Source: Phlebiopsis flavidoalba (lineage: Eukaryota > Basidiomycota > Agaricomycetes > Polyporales > Phanerochaetaceae). Taken from it: a DNA stretch of 64,000 nt. The notes beneath the pieces were generated by a model. It worked only from the letters and a program-made list of their open reading frames with translations. It was not told the DNA's origin and ran no database searches. Location: positions 1,984,001-2,048,000 of the forward strand of contig JAOCPU010000001.1 in assembly GCA_035772785.1 (NCBI GenBank). Direction: 5' to 3'. This document shows positions 34,943 through 47,106 of the stretch, one piece after another. The position numbers were made by a program, and so were the translations under genes. Position 1 is the first letter of the stretch. The number at the start of each line of letters is the position of its first letter.

Positions 34943-37900
34943 TCAGTATTTTTCCGAGATAACTACAGGATCAGGACTGTGTGAGCGTGTAAGCGTCGCT
35001 CCAGGATACGATCATGCTTACTCAGGGTAACTAGAGAAGTCCAACCAGTAAACGGATGACTGCGCCAAAAGTTAGTCTAATCTAAGATCATTCGGAATTC
35101 AACAATGCGCACCTTCTCCGCCCCTCGCCAGTGAGCGCGTCATACTGTTCCCAGACGTACCCGGTCCGTTGATACTCCTGCAAATATGACGTTAGGTGAT
35201 GGTGACGTCTGAAACTGGGCAACCGTCTACGCACTTTGAAAACATTGTTGACAACATTTTGTATGAGCTCGGCATAGATCTCCTTCGCCCGCTGTTGTTG
35301 AGGACCCTCCTGGGACCATGTATTTCTGGAATTCGGAATGGTTAACGCATGGCCAACAGGGAAGCTGAGAAGGGGCGCACCGTATACAACGCGCGCAGTG
35401 CCAAACATAGTTCATCTGGATCCAAGATGGGTCCGCTTCCAGTAGTTCTCGCACTTGGCCAAACTGCGGGGTGAGATGCCGACAAGACTGCGAAGGGGAG
35501 AGGGGGCGGCTCCCGTAGTGGGCGAAGGCCCTAGAAGGAGATGTGTCGGGGATGGATCATCGCGAAGCGTATCCCAAAACTGTCACCTAGGGTGAAGGGT
35601 ACTCCTGGAGTGTCAGTGAGACACGAGGTCAAGAGTGCGGAAGAGAGAGAGGGTATCACTCTGTCGGCAAACGATTGATAATGACTCGTTCATGCGGCCG
35701 TTTATGTATAACATTAGGCAGTTGCATTTTTGGATCGGTGATGACAACGCACTTACCGTCTTCGTTGACATTGGCGTCGCTGGAGTAACTATTATGTTGG
35801 GGCTCTTGCTCTTCTTCCCGGAGTGGAACCAGGTGCTAGCCGAGGAGCAGAACCCGTACGAATGAGACTAACATTCGTTAAATATGACTTATTTCAACGG
35901 GGGCACCCCTCGATGTTATCGAGAGCCGTTTGTCTGTTCTCATAAATTATCAATTGAAAAGGCTACCGGCATCGTCGTGTTTCCAATTCAATTCATGCTC
36001 CGTATAACAAACTCGGCAATGTATCGCGCATGGTCCTGCTGAAGAAGGCCATCCATTGGAATAGGGTCGCCAGTGCAGCTCTGCCCGGCATGCGGGGTGA
36101 CCGCGAGGATTAGTCGTCCACAGCCGCTGAGTTCAAGCGTGTCTTTGGAACCCCACGTCGCATCGGTACGACCTCGGTTACGGAACGAGCCTCTCCGAGG
36201 CGTATTGACTTAATCTCCCGCGCTGTGTCCCGTCGGAACCAATCAGTAAAAGGCCCTCTTGAGCGGCTTGTCAGATTGACTTCAGTACTAGAGGGGCAAG
36301 TTCCGGGTCCTCGAGGTGTCTGGCTGTGAACGAGACGAGGCTAGCCGGGAGTCAGTACATCCACGACCTGCTCACCCAACGCCAACAATCGTCAAGGCCA
36401 AGGATCGTGTGCGTACGGGCCCCGGTGCGGATCGTATTCAGCCGTTCAATGAATGCCGTTACCGGCGCATTTTGCCGGGCCATCGTCAGGGTGGGCGGGT
36501 TTTGCTCGTAGCGTGGTGTTACTTTTGCGTCTGGAATTCCTGGGGAACCTGGATTGACAGATGGGACGCATCAGAGCTTATTTCATTATATATGTCGAAT
36601 CCGGGATGTTAGGAGAGTTACCTGCTGCGGGCTTCTTCGCCAAGGATTTGTTTCGCTGCGCCACCCATCCCCGTCGTCGTCAATGCTGGTCAACCCATGG
36701 GTCCCTTCAGAATTGCCAGGTCTGTGTCGAAAATGATAGATCAGTAAAACATGGAAAAAAAGACTGCGGATGGCACCTGCACAATTCTCACACTGATGAT
36801 CGTTTTGTCCCATTCGCCGATGTGCAAAAGGTGGAAACTGATTTCCTCGTCCCTGAGCAGGTCAAACATCCTGTCGCACGGGATGATGTGCAGTGCTTAC
36901 CAATAGAATCCTCGCGGAAAGAAACTCTCGCTAGGCGTGGCTGTCAATAGAGAACGAGGCTCCGTCAGGTGAGGCTCCTCTCTTCTCCTCATCCTCGTCG
37001 TCAGAAGTGGATCCGGAATCTTCCTCTTGATCCCATTCATACGAGAATGATCTATCTACTATCGAGGTGCCGTAAAAGTACCCAATTCCGCCCGAGTAGG
37101 TTTGAGGTAATCGCTTTAGGAGAGAATTTCTCTAAGAGCCCCACGATCGCTTGCGGAGTAGGTCCGAAGGAATAGAAAAGACCTCGTTCGAACCGTTGGT
37201 TGAACGACTTGCTTGAACGGGCCTCGTGGATTCCCGCGGTCCAATAGGGCCGCCACCCTTCAACACATCAGTGCGTCAAATTGTTCCGATAGTTTTGCTG
37301 GTTTCGCTTACCCGAGAGCTTCTGCTTTGCGCTGGCGTGCTTTCAAAGTAGATATCGAATTGGAACGGCCCGTCGAAAGTCTTTTGCACAGCGTACAAAC
37401 TGCTACCGGTGAACACCTCGTCTGGGAGTTGAAGGACAAAAGAGGGGTTCTGGGGGAGTGCTTTCCCGGATTTTCTTGATATGGTGCGATGGCACCCTTG
37501 GCATGATTGATAACACTGGAAAGTATGATAACTCTGTCGACAATCAACAAAAGGCCATCGTTATGCGTGAAACAGGTAAGATACCTCTTGCCTGCCAGGG
37601 ACGTTTCCAGGAGGCACTCGATAACCGGCAAGTGTGTCTTGCCCCGCGCGGTTGGCAAATGCCTCAGCATGTTTACAGCGGTAATAACGCTGTTGTCGGG
37701 TCCTGTGCGGGCGCAGCATCAGAGACGGCGCTCTTAGAAATCCGAGGACAGTTCAATCACCGTCGACCACACGGATGGTAAACTCGTCCAGGTCCACAGA
37801 GTTGCCTGTGAGCACGACTGGTCCCTCCAATCCCTGTGGCGCGAGATGAGACAGACAGAAACACATCACTGATTTTGCAACAAACATTTTCGTCCTCCTC

Positions 37901-38482
37901 GGTTTCCATTTCCAATCCTCCGAGGCCCTCTATTCCATGTAAAAGATGGTGGATATCCGCGAGGGTTTGTCTAAGCGGATAAAGACCTGTCAGTACTCCG
38001 GCGCACATTATCCGAATAAGTCAAGCTATGTACGCACCGGCATCCATCGGTTCTCCTTTAATGCGCGCCGCCCAGCTACCACCATGCTGGCCACCCGGTA
38101 TCTTGATGAGCTCGGTAGTAAGTTTGACATTATTCATGCCATCTTTTAGGACCTGAACGCCGCCTTCCCGTGCATCCGAAAACTCGGTCCAAGTGTAGGA
38201 ATCCAGACCATCTCTTGGTCACAAGCGTGTCGGCGCCTCTGGAAGAGTGTGAGTATCGGGTACATGGCACCGGTATGTTTGATTACTGACTGGGTAAAAG
38301 ATTGAAAGTCGTGTGTCCCAAACCACAAATGAGACCTGTCATTAGGGACTGTGGTACCTGAGGGCGCGTTCCAAAGTAGAGGTTCGGACGGTAGGCACCC
38401 CATATCAGGCTCTCCGAAACATTGGAAGACTGCGCGGGCGGCAGCGGCGGCAAGAGCGAGCAGCAGCCACGGGATGCTGCAT
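34943..38482 (-). CDS. CWH41: Mannosyl-oligosaccharide glucosidase I (GH63)
   Basis: ER enzyme that trims the outermost glucose from newly transferred N-glycans. The start at 38482 leads into a signal-anchor-like stretch, SIPWLLLALAAAAARAVF. N-terminal GH63 motifs are ESLIWGAYRPNLYFGTRP (about 38390) and PQSLMTGLI, then WFGTHDFQSFT. Further on are GSWAARIKGEPMDAG (about 38060), GLEGPVVLTGNSVDLDEFTI (about 37790), YAVQKTFDGPFQFDIYFEST (about 37370), FYGTSIVDRSFSYEWDQEED (about 37050) and SESFFPRGFYW (about 36910). The C-terminal helical domain ends IYAELIQNVVNNVFKEYQRT, GYVWEQYDALTGEGRR, HPFTGWTSLVTL and SEKY, with the stop at 34943. It is intron-rich and broken by many single-base indels, but coverage of the family is essentially complete. 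Confidence 0.92.
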
Positions 38483-38898
38483 GGCGAGGAGAGGTGCGCC
38501 CTGGATGAGTGCCGAGTGTTGGTCGCTGACCTGGGAACGTCGTCCGCGGACGTGGCGGACGCCACAGACGCCCATAATGCTCGTCGCGTAGGGCGCACGT
38601 GACGCCGCCACCGGCTTAGCTCCGCTTTGTGCCATTGTCCGCCGTCGCGGTTCTCGAGCTCGTCGAGCTCGTCTTCTGCTCTCCTCGTCTTGCCCCGCCT
38701 TCGTCGCCTCTCGCGTCCCAGGACACAGCTCGCGACCGCGACCGCGCAGTGCCTCCTCACTGCATGCCATATCCGTGTTAAATTAAAGACCTCGAGGCCC
38801 CACGTTTCCACCGGAAATCGCCCCCACCTGTACATCAACAGATTCCAGCACTGCTTGCTCTCCTGACTTTGTTTTTCGCTCCTTGTCTTTCGAGCCCG
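38483..38898. other. Divergent intergenic region, glucosidase I/NYN gene
   Basis: About 415 bases with a Ser-codon-rich, CG-rich stretch at 38627-38720. Open frames on both strands look like compositional shadows. It probably holds both promoters. Confidence 0.4.
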
Positions 38899-41107
38899 AT
38901 GACCACCGCCTCTTACCGCATACTCTCGAACTCGAGTATGATTGGACGTCTCATCCCTCTATGCGGCCGGCGCGCACAACAAATCCGAATACGTCGACGT
39001 AGTGCCCCTGGACATCAAGCTTTGGCCGTCACAGCAGACGCGTCACTCATAATGAGTGCAAATTGCCATCGCAGGGCCGACCCTCTTTCCCTTTGGCTTG
39101 GTACATGCGTTGGCAATGTTGCTAGGCCCCGTCCGCTATCTTTTGGGACTATGTTTACTACGTACGATCCATCTTGTCGCACTCGGGCGTACGATCCCGA
39201 ATCCACAGCTCATATGCCGACGATCGTACAGAGAATTGCTCTCCACATCACAGCGCAGGCGAGGTCTTACAGGGTCTACGGTAGTAGATAACATCAGACA
39301 GATTGCGCACAATTATGGCTCCGTAAAGCTCTTCAAGGCGTACCTCGAGCTCTCTGAGCAGACATCATTGAAGTCGCTCGGGCTGCGTTCCGAGCTGCAA
39401 CATCATGTGGGGTATCCCTTACCGATTGTCCCCACAACGGTAGAAAGGATGTAGCGGACAAGATGATGATAGGCATGTAACCTAAATTGCATCTTTCCGC
39501 ACGCTACTCATATGTATGCCATCCGATTCAGTCGACATGTTGACATATGCAAATCGACACGAAGCCTGCTCCTGCCACACAATCATTTTGATTTCAGGGG
39601 CGACCGCGACTTCGCTTATACGCAGTATCTGTCTTGCGCTTGGCCGTCCATCCGGTAGCCATGTCGTGGTGATCGCCCCCGGCTCGGCGCATGGCAGCCT
39701 TAAATCAAGAGCCTCTGAAATTCTAGACTGGGACCGACGGTTTACGACGTCCTGGGCAAGCCTTACGAGAGAGCCATGCGCGACATGTCCAGTGCGGATG
39801 TATCTTCTCCCCGAAAGGTGCTGGTATGGAATGCGACAATAGCGCCATTCGACACGAGAGCCAACTCGTCGCCGACTCGTTTAGAAGACTTCAAGGGGGG
39901 GGGGGGAGAGTGAGGTGGGGAGACTTCTCTCCACAATCTACCCAGCGTACGGGCCAGTGAGGCACGAAGTCCTGCGCGGTGAGCGACCGTTCGAAGATTC
40001 GGACGCGTTCGCGAACACTCTGCGTGTTCCGGTGCAGGGAAGCTCGCCGTCCAGCCCACATCGACCCCGGCGCTCATGACCTGCGACCAGACGCCTCAGG
40101 CTCGGGCGCTCGAGGGGGGCGACAGTAACCGGATGAAGGAGTCCCCATTGATGGCAATGTGGTCGTGCCAGGCAGAGGCAAAGCCTGCGAACGCCACTCT
40201 GTTCGAGTAGTCCCATTTCGCCCGGAATAAGAGTGCGTATTTCCGTTATTGAATTGAGACTTCGATATTCATATCGCTTGACGTCGCTTTGCAGCCTTTC
40301 GGAGTTTTCTCTGAGCTTCAACAAGGCCCATCAACACCCTGCGACAACGGGCCAGATGAATCGAGCGAGCACGAGAAAATCGGAGGGCTCACCGCTCAAG
40401 CTGTTGGTGTCCTATCACGAAAGCTAATATTTGACATATTAATAGCTGACTTGCAATGAATATCAGCCTATTGGCCAGAAAGCTGCTGCTTTTACTTCGG
40501 CCGCAGACAAATTGCGGAGCAACTCTGTCGGCGATATCTCACGCTCAGCGCCTCTGCTTCCGCCGACTGCGTCAGTCGTGTCGCGTCCGACCGTTTTCCA
40601 GCAGCCCGACGTGCGGGCAAGCACCGACACACGCGACAAGCGCCAATAGACGCCCGAAACCCTTTGTGACAGCCGAACGTTTGTCGCGGAGGGCGGACCA
40701 CAGAGAGGAGCGTCGTTTGACCCACGCGGGTCCGCTGCCAATTCGCGGTGCTCGTGTACAGGCACACCTGGCGCTGGGCAGTTCGCCCCCGCCATCAATT
40801 GGCCGTCCCCGTAATTGCACCCCCAGGGGACTCCCGCCTGGCCCACAATTTCAGCCTCTGATAGACATCCTCGACAGCGCGCGACGCGCGGGGCAAGCTC
40901 CGCTGCTTCGGTCGCGGGTCGCGCTGCTGCCTCGCCGCGCGGGACGCGAGGGTCTATCAGGACGCGGGGACGACGCGCTTTCGCGAGTACGCGGCCTTGG
41001 CGCAGCAATATGGGATCGTCGAGCTCGGTGGCATGGGTGGGCAAGCATGGATCGCGCTGCTGCCCCCCTTGGCAAGGCATGGGGGCGGGCGCTCGAGCAG
41101 CTGCTGA
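38899..41107 (+). CDS. NYN-domain RNase-like protein with C-terminal LOTUS/OST-HTH-like domain
   Basis: MARF1-like architecture. The NYN (PIN-like nuclease) domain begins around ENCSP (about 39234) and continues VVDNIRQIAHNYGSVKLFKA, YLELSEQTSLKSLGLRSELQ (39283-39405), ADKMMI and VDMLTYA. It then reads IILISGDRDFAYAVSVLRL (about 39585) and HVVVIAPG...SEILDWD (to about 39733). The second acidic motif (SGDRDFAY) is visible after correcting a frame break. A disordered Ser/Pro-rich region follows (39740-40080). Near 40850-41107 a winged-helix-like segment reads PLIDILDSARRAGQ, FREYAALAQQYGIVELG, then GMGGQAWIALLP, with a stop at 41105-41107. Such proteins are thought to target RNA for cleavage. 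The start is poorly defined (38899 is the first ATG of a weak upstream frame), and the link between the two domains across 700 bases is inferred. Confidence 0.62.
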
Positions 41108-42755
41108 CCGTGCTTCTGGAAGCGATAAAGCGTGGTGTACTCGTGGATATGGTATCCACTCACCAGAACAATGGGCTCGCATGGGTCCCTGTCATGGCCT
41201 GCCGATCATGACTTCAGCAGGGACCATGGTGATTTCGCGGGAGACCTCGCTGCAGGAATGCGGGCATGGCGTGTATGTACGTGGGGCAAAAGTTTTTCTG
41301 CAAACTGAATGGAATGTATTCTTACGATCTGTTGTGCGCACACGCCTAACACGCGCGGTGGGGGACATTCTGCTGCGTACTGTGGGTGGCCTGACAGAAC
41401 GGACAAGGGGGCAGGCGCCGTTGCTACGGGTTGTGGCGGAGTGTCAACGGACCTAGATGCGCAAGGCCCGCGTTTGCAACGCACGATCTTCGGAAGCTGA
41501 AGAGCAGAGCGAGGCCGTCTACGCGATAAATGGGAGCAGGTAGGTGGGCGGTATGGGAAATTCACCCCGATCGTCCACCCCCCAAACGCAGTGTGACAAT
41601 ATCGGGTTATGGCTGAAAGCCCGGAGAGAAGCGTCAGGAGCAGGGTGGGGCAGGCTGTCCAGCTCGGCTGTCGAGAACGCGGGGATAGCGTCAAGCTGCA
41701 CAGGCTGGCGCGCCCCACCTTAATATGCGAGACGCCTGGCGGGTGGGCGGTCGCGCGCGGGCGACCCGGGTGAGGATCGTCGGTCGGGAGGGCTCTGTGG
41801 TACCTGCGAGGATTGGCCCCCGGAAAGCGCGAGCGGCGTTGGCTCTGAGCAGAAAACTGGCCCCGCCGTGTGCGTTGGCGACAGCATCGGGGCCGGTGAA
41901 ATCGCGTCACAGGGTCTACGTCGTGGCTGGCTGGGCCGTATCCTGTCAGGCTGTGCTTTGCAGAGGCCTGGCAGAGACCTGGCAGAGGGACTGGAGAGCG
42001 ACAAAACTGCGGTGGCTGTCCGTGAGACAGAAGAAGCAGCGTCGGCAGGCGGGCTTTCGACGACTTGACTTAAATCACGACCCCGTGGCCGCGGACAGGA
42101 GTCCAATGCTGGCGTCGAGCTTTGTGTTTTAAAAGTCTTGCAGTGCGGGCGACCAAAAATAGGGAAAGCCGGACATGGGTAGGAGCAGGTGCGCGCGACG
42201 GCTGGGGGAGTCCGCATTCGTTAGAAATCGCGATTCTCGATCGGATCTGCAGGCAGATGTCCGCGGCCGCGGGGAGTTGACGGTGACAGCCATCAACAAG
42301 GGGGACGCGGATTGGCCGAACAAGGTGGGCAACGATCCCATGCTGCAGGACGCGTCCGTCCCAAGTCTTACTCACAACCGTGCGTGCAATTTAGATCACT
42401 TCATTCATCACTCCGCTGGATGGGCGATGACAGATGGGGGACCCTGGCCGATTGTCATTGCCCCCCAGCCGCCCGCGGACTGCCCACGATCCGTCTGCCG
42501 TCAGGAGATCTCAGTTAACAATACTCCCCGCCCATTCGGCGGGAGTCCTACTCGCCCACACTCGCCCGTGCGAACAACCGAAAGATTTCCAGCACCCAGC
42601 AATGCGTGAGCGTCCTCCAGTGCAGACATACATTCTGATCCTGATTCGCTGTAGCGTCCTCCCCTTGCGCATCGCCAGATCGTATAAATGCCCGCCGTCT
42701 TCCCCCAGGTTGCTCCTAGGATCCCCCTCGTCCCAGAATCGCCTCTCCGACCACC
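41108..42755. other. 1.6 kb intergenic region upstream of the sulfate permease
   Basis: GC-rich with long but featureless open frames on both strands (for example 41206-41910 minus). I recognise no gene. The sulfate permease TATA box is at 42683-42689. Confidence 0.4.
42683..42689 (+). promoter_or_regulatory. TATA box of the sulfate permease gene
   Basis: TATAAAT 67 bases upstream of the proposed start at 42756, in the same position as the GAD TATA box relative to its gene. Confidence 0.6.
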
Positions 42756-45718
42756 ATGGCTGCCAAAGTCACGCAGTTCGGAAAGCAACTCGTCGAACCA
42801 CCCCGAGGACGACATCCCCGTCGTCTCTCCCAGGGACTGGGCCAAAAGGGGGTCTTCTCCAACCCTTCTGGTCCAGGCGGTTCGTTTACCTCTCATACCG
42901 TCAAAGCCTTGACAGCTACTCACTTCTTCGTGTCTTCTTGCCCACAGGTTAGAGATTTATTTGATTAGCTTGTTTCCCATCTTTGGGTGGATACACCGCT
43001 ACAGTACGTTGATAGCGGGTTGGGGACATCAAATACACACTGATGGCGTGTCTGCAGACTTTGGCTGGGCGTACGGTGACTGCCATTGCCGGCATGACTG
43101 TAGTGCATCGTAGCGATCCCGCAGAGCATGTGCCTCATGCACAGGTACGCCCGAGCGGCGCCGCCGTGTACGAAATTGATGACTCAATTTTTCGCCGCAC
43201 CGCTCTAGATCGCCCACTCTGCCGCCAGAGTACGGTCTCTACTCTTCTTCGTCGGTGTCTTGGTCTATTGGGTAAGCCCCTCACTGCATTGTGGTCATCA
43301 GGCGGGCCGCCGCTCATGATTTTCTGTGATCGCAGTTCTTCGCTCTACCCTCTCCAAGGATGTTTCAATCGGTTCCCGTCGCAGTCATGTCCTGACCGTT
43401 GTCCCAAATCATCAAACATGTCAACGCTGCTCACCCTGGTCAATGGGAGGGTCCCGAAAATTGCTGACAAACAGTTGCTTTCATCTGTGGGGGGGGGGTT
43501 TTCATTGTCCTGGGTATTTGGTCTTCATGCGCCTAGGATGGGCTTGTCGAGTTCATTCCGCCCCCGCGGTGATTCGCACGGATGTTCATGACCGGATCTG
43601 CCATCAGCATCGTCTCTGGTCAAGTACCCGGCCTGATGGGTCTCACTGCTTCGAGTGAGTAAAACGAACCGCTATTTCTCGCGCAAACATTTACTCATTC
43701 ATGACTCAGCACGCGCGCTGCTCGTACAAGGTCATCATCCAGTCGTTGAAGCACTTGCCGAAGACAAAGCTCGACGCTGCGTTCGGTCTGACTGGGCTGT
43801 GTGTCATTGTACATCATCCGCTTCGTGGGCTGCCAGTGGCTTGGAAAACGCTACCCAAGGAGAGGTACGCATGTCGTTGGAATCCAAGAAATTGACCCAT
43901 GCTGAACCGACTTATCTCCTTCATTGGCAGCCCGATTGTTCTTCTTCATCTCGGTCTTTAGGAACGCATTTGTCATCATTGTTTTGACGTTTGCGTCCTG
44001 GCTGTACACGCGCCATCGCAGGGCGGCAGCTGGGAAGTACCCGATTAAGATCCTGCAGGATGTGCCTCTGTGGCTTCAAGCATCTCGGTCAGCCAGTCAT
44101 CGACCAGACCTGGTCAGCGCCCTCGCTGGAGGTGGGCACTGCTTCTTCATACTGCATGTCTCGTGTGACTGATTATGTCTCCCCGCGTGCAGAGCTGCCA
44201 ATTGCCACGATTATCCTGTTCCTCGAGCATATCGGCCATCGTTCCAAGTGTACGTACAGGACCCTGTTGGTCTCACCATGGGGTATTGACTCCTTTCCTC
44301 TTTCTAGCATTTTGGACGCGTCAACGGATACAAGATCAACCCGAATCAGGAGCTGATCGCTATTGGCGTCACAAACACCATTGGCACGCTCTTTGGTGCT
44401 TACACCAGCCACCGGTTCCTTCTCCCGCTCAGCACTGCAGTTCCAAATCAGGTGTCCGCATCGCACCCCCGCCGCTGGCCTGTTCTCGGCGGTGGTCGTT
44501 ATTGTGGCGCTGTACGGCATCACGCCCGCCTTCTTCTGGATTCCCACCGCCGCGCTGTCTGCCGTAATCATCCACGCCGTCGCCGACCTCGTCGCGTCCC
44601 CCGTCGCAGGTGTACTCGTTCTGGCGCGTGTCCCCCATCGAGTTCGTCATCTGGGTCGTCGCGGTCATCGTGACCATCTTCGCGACGATCGAGGACGGCA
44701 TCTACGTCTCGGTCGCCGCGTCGCTCGTCCTGCTCCTCGTCCGCGTCGCCCGACCCCGAGGCAAGTTCCTTGGCAAGCTCACGGTGCACCACAACACCGA
44801 CTCGCGCGAAGTCTTCGTGCCCATGCAGCCATCTGCAGACGGGCTTATCAACCCCCACCTCAAGGTGTACCCCCCCGCGCCGGGCGTCATCGTCTATCGC
44901 TTCGAAGAGAGCTTCTTGTATCCGAACTCGTCGCTCGCCAACGACCGCGCTTGTCGATTACATCAGGAAACACACACGCGCCTGGGCAAGGACATGGGCG
45001 AGGTGCGCGCCAGCGACCGCCCGTGGAACGACCCCGGCAACAAGATGTCGTCTTCCGACAACGAATCACTGCCGCTGTTGCGCGCGGTCGTGCTTGATTT
45101 CTCGGCTGTGTAAGTTCGCACTGCTTTCGCCACGCCGCTGATTGGCTCGCTCATGTCTTGCCCATTTAGCTCCCACGTCGATACGACTGGTGTCCAAGCA
45201 CTGGTCGACACGCGCAACGAGGTCGAGCGGTGGACAGATTGCCAGTCGAGGTATGGTTTCACGCGCCACTGCGTTATCCATCAAACTGACCCACCTGGTG
45301 CTAGTTCCCACTTTGCGTCTATCCTCTCACCGTGGATAAGACGGTCTCTCGTTGCCGCAGGCTTTGGCACGGCAGGCGGCTCGTCTGAGCACTCGGGCAT
45401 GCCGGCACGAGATCGCGCCCGTCACCCGCTTCCACGACGAATTCATCTCGGACCCGCAGCACACCGAGCTCGATGTGTCGAAGACGACGGTGCATGTGCG
45501 GGCCGAGCCGCGTCGAGCACGACCCGGAGTCCATCATGGAGGCGCCCGCGAGCTCGCGCTCGTCGTCCGAGGCGACGTGCAGGTCGACCGAGGGCCACGA
45601 GACCAGGGCGCCCCTCGTTCCCTACACCACGCCGTTCTTCCATTTCGACCTGACCGCCGCGGTCAGAGCCGCCGAGCACTGTCTGCCACCAAGACAGGCC
45701 CATCATATGCACGTTTGA
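42756..45718 (+). CDS. SulP-family sulfate permease with STAS domain
   Basis: Plasma-membrane sulfate:proton symporter. It starts MAAKVTQFGKQLV, continues NHPEDDIPVVSPRDWAKR, then enters the membrane domain: FGWAYGDCIAGMTVG (about 43060), the SulP signature region YSSFVGVLVY, TSKDVSIGPVAVMS, and LGWLVEFIPAPAVSGFMTGSA (about 43530-43600). Later come KTKLDAAFGLTG, ELPIATIILFLEHI (about 44195), NQELIAIGVTNTIGTLFGAY (about 44350), FFWIPTAALSAVIIHAVADL (about 44530) and FVIWVVAVIVTIFATIEDGI (about 44640). The cytoplasmic STAS domain includes RAVVLDFSAVSHVDTTGVQA (about 45090-45200) and ends near 45718. There are many short introns and numerous frame breaks. It is convergent with TACO1, 170 bases apart. 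Confidence 0.92.
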
Positions 45719-45888
45719 CGACACTGATACGAAGGATTCCAAGGATGTCGCATGAGTCCCAGAGCACCGTTACTTAGAGGATTTCTGTATTACTAATTTG
45801 CTTTTTGTATGTATCTTCATGAAACACTGTACTATTTCATCCACAATGGGTTCCGCATGCAGAACCCTGACTGATAGAGCGGAGAAGA

Positions 45889-47106
45889 TCAGTCGTCGAG
45901 CGTGGTCCACACGCGCAGGGTGTCTTCATTTTCTTCCAGTTCCTCGATGAGCTCTGATAGTCTGGACGCCGTTTCCTCATCCGGGGTCTCTGCAGGGTCC
46001 ACTGGCGCGTAGATAAGCTCACTGCCAAGCAGTTCCTTGCAGAGCCCGGGGGTTAGGAGCGCGGACGTCAGAGATGAGAGAGATGCGGGAGGGCAGGTGA
46101 ACTAGGCCACAACGCGTCAGGTCCTCCCGCATATCAAGGACGCAATTAGAAGCGCACCTCTATCTCGACGTCGACCGCGCCCCTCAGAGGGATCGTGCTG
46201 CTCAAAGTCCTCGGCACCGGCCTCGAGCGCGGTCTCGATGAGCTTCTCGAGCCTTTCGTCGATATTGCCATCTTGCTCCAACGCGACGCGTACATTGCCC
46301 TGTCTCTGGAACATGAACGCCACGGGCGCGAACCGTCCGCTGTAAACGGACTGGTCAGTACGCCCAACCCGCGATGTCATTGTTCGTTCGACAGACCCTT
46401 TCTTCCCGAGTGTTTCGCGTAGCTTGAGAACGGTACGTTTGACGTTGTCTGATAGACATTCGCTTGGAGAAGGTTCAGTGTGAGAGTACACATACGGCCC
46501 TACTCCGCACTCACATGATGATTCCCACCGTCCCCGAACATGGCCTCGTATGTTATGGCTTGCGCATTAGAGTTGTTGCCCTTCGCCACTGCCTGCGGAG
46601 ATGGTCAAGGTCCGACTCCGGAGGTAGCGGGTGCAAATGAGCCTACTCTCTTGATGCAGGGCATCGATGTTGTCTTTGGGGACACCTTGTGACTTTACTC
46701 TTTTCATTACGGCCGCCAATGCACCATTCACCTCGGGGTCTGCACTTCCACCCTCTACGGAAAGGGTCCTATTTCAGACCTTGACTCGACGAATTTCGTA
46801 TGAGACTTACGTCTAATGGCCAAGAGAATGTCCTATGTCATGCCTTGTTCACCTAAGCTGCGACCACGGACGAGGACAGTGTCCGACATACCCTGGATGC
46901 CCTGCCGTACAACTCTCCTTTCTTCAGGTCATTCGCGCCTTTTTTGTGTTTGATCTTGGACCACTAACAAATCGTTTAGTCGGAGGCGTCTCCATCCCGG
47001 CGTTGTACGCGTGCCTTGTTATGCCCGACCATACAGCGGAAGATGTCGAGAGAGGCCGTATGAGGCTCGTGGGAGGCAGACAGCGCGTCAAACGAAGGAC
47101 ATTCAT
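45889..47106 (-). CDS. TACO1: YebC/PmpR-family mitochondrial translational activator (TACO1-like)
   Basis: The family activates translation of mitochondrial COX1. It starts MNVLRLTRCLPPTSLIRPLS at 47106, an Arg-rich, Ser-rich presequence. GHNK then joins across a 51-base intron (46964-47014) to WSKIKHKKGANDLKKGELYG (about 46900), the YebC signature. Later parts are FMFQRQGNVRVALEQDGNID, ERLEKLIETALEAGAEDFEQ (about 46200-46320), PSEG-VDVEIRFTCPPASL, and the C-terminus ELIYAPVDPAETPDEETASR...TLRVWTTLDD, with the stop at 45889. One frame break lies between the presequence and GHNK, and more lie in the middle. The first intron has a GC donor instead of GT. Confidence 0.88.

Noticed and set aside
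35635..35865. Plus-strand ORF with a membrane-like helix (GVAGVTIMLGLLLFF)
   Set aside because: Antisense to the glucosidase I gene, whose coding sequence is recognisable on the minus strand there.
38146..38838. 230-codon minus-strand ORF
   Set aside because: Mostly a shifted-frame read of the N-terminal glucosidase I exons; only fragments such as WFGTHDFQSFT are in the true frame.
40456..41211. 251-codon open frame on the plus strand
   Set aside because: It covers the disordered linker and the LOTUS-like segment in a partly wrong frame. The domain signal (YGIVELGG) is in another frame.
41206..41910. 234-codon minus-strand ORF upstream of the sulfate permease
   Set aside because: Arg/Pro/Ser-rich composition without motifs; a compositional open frame.
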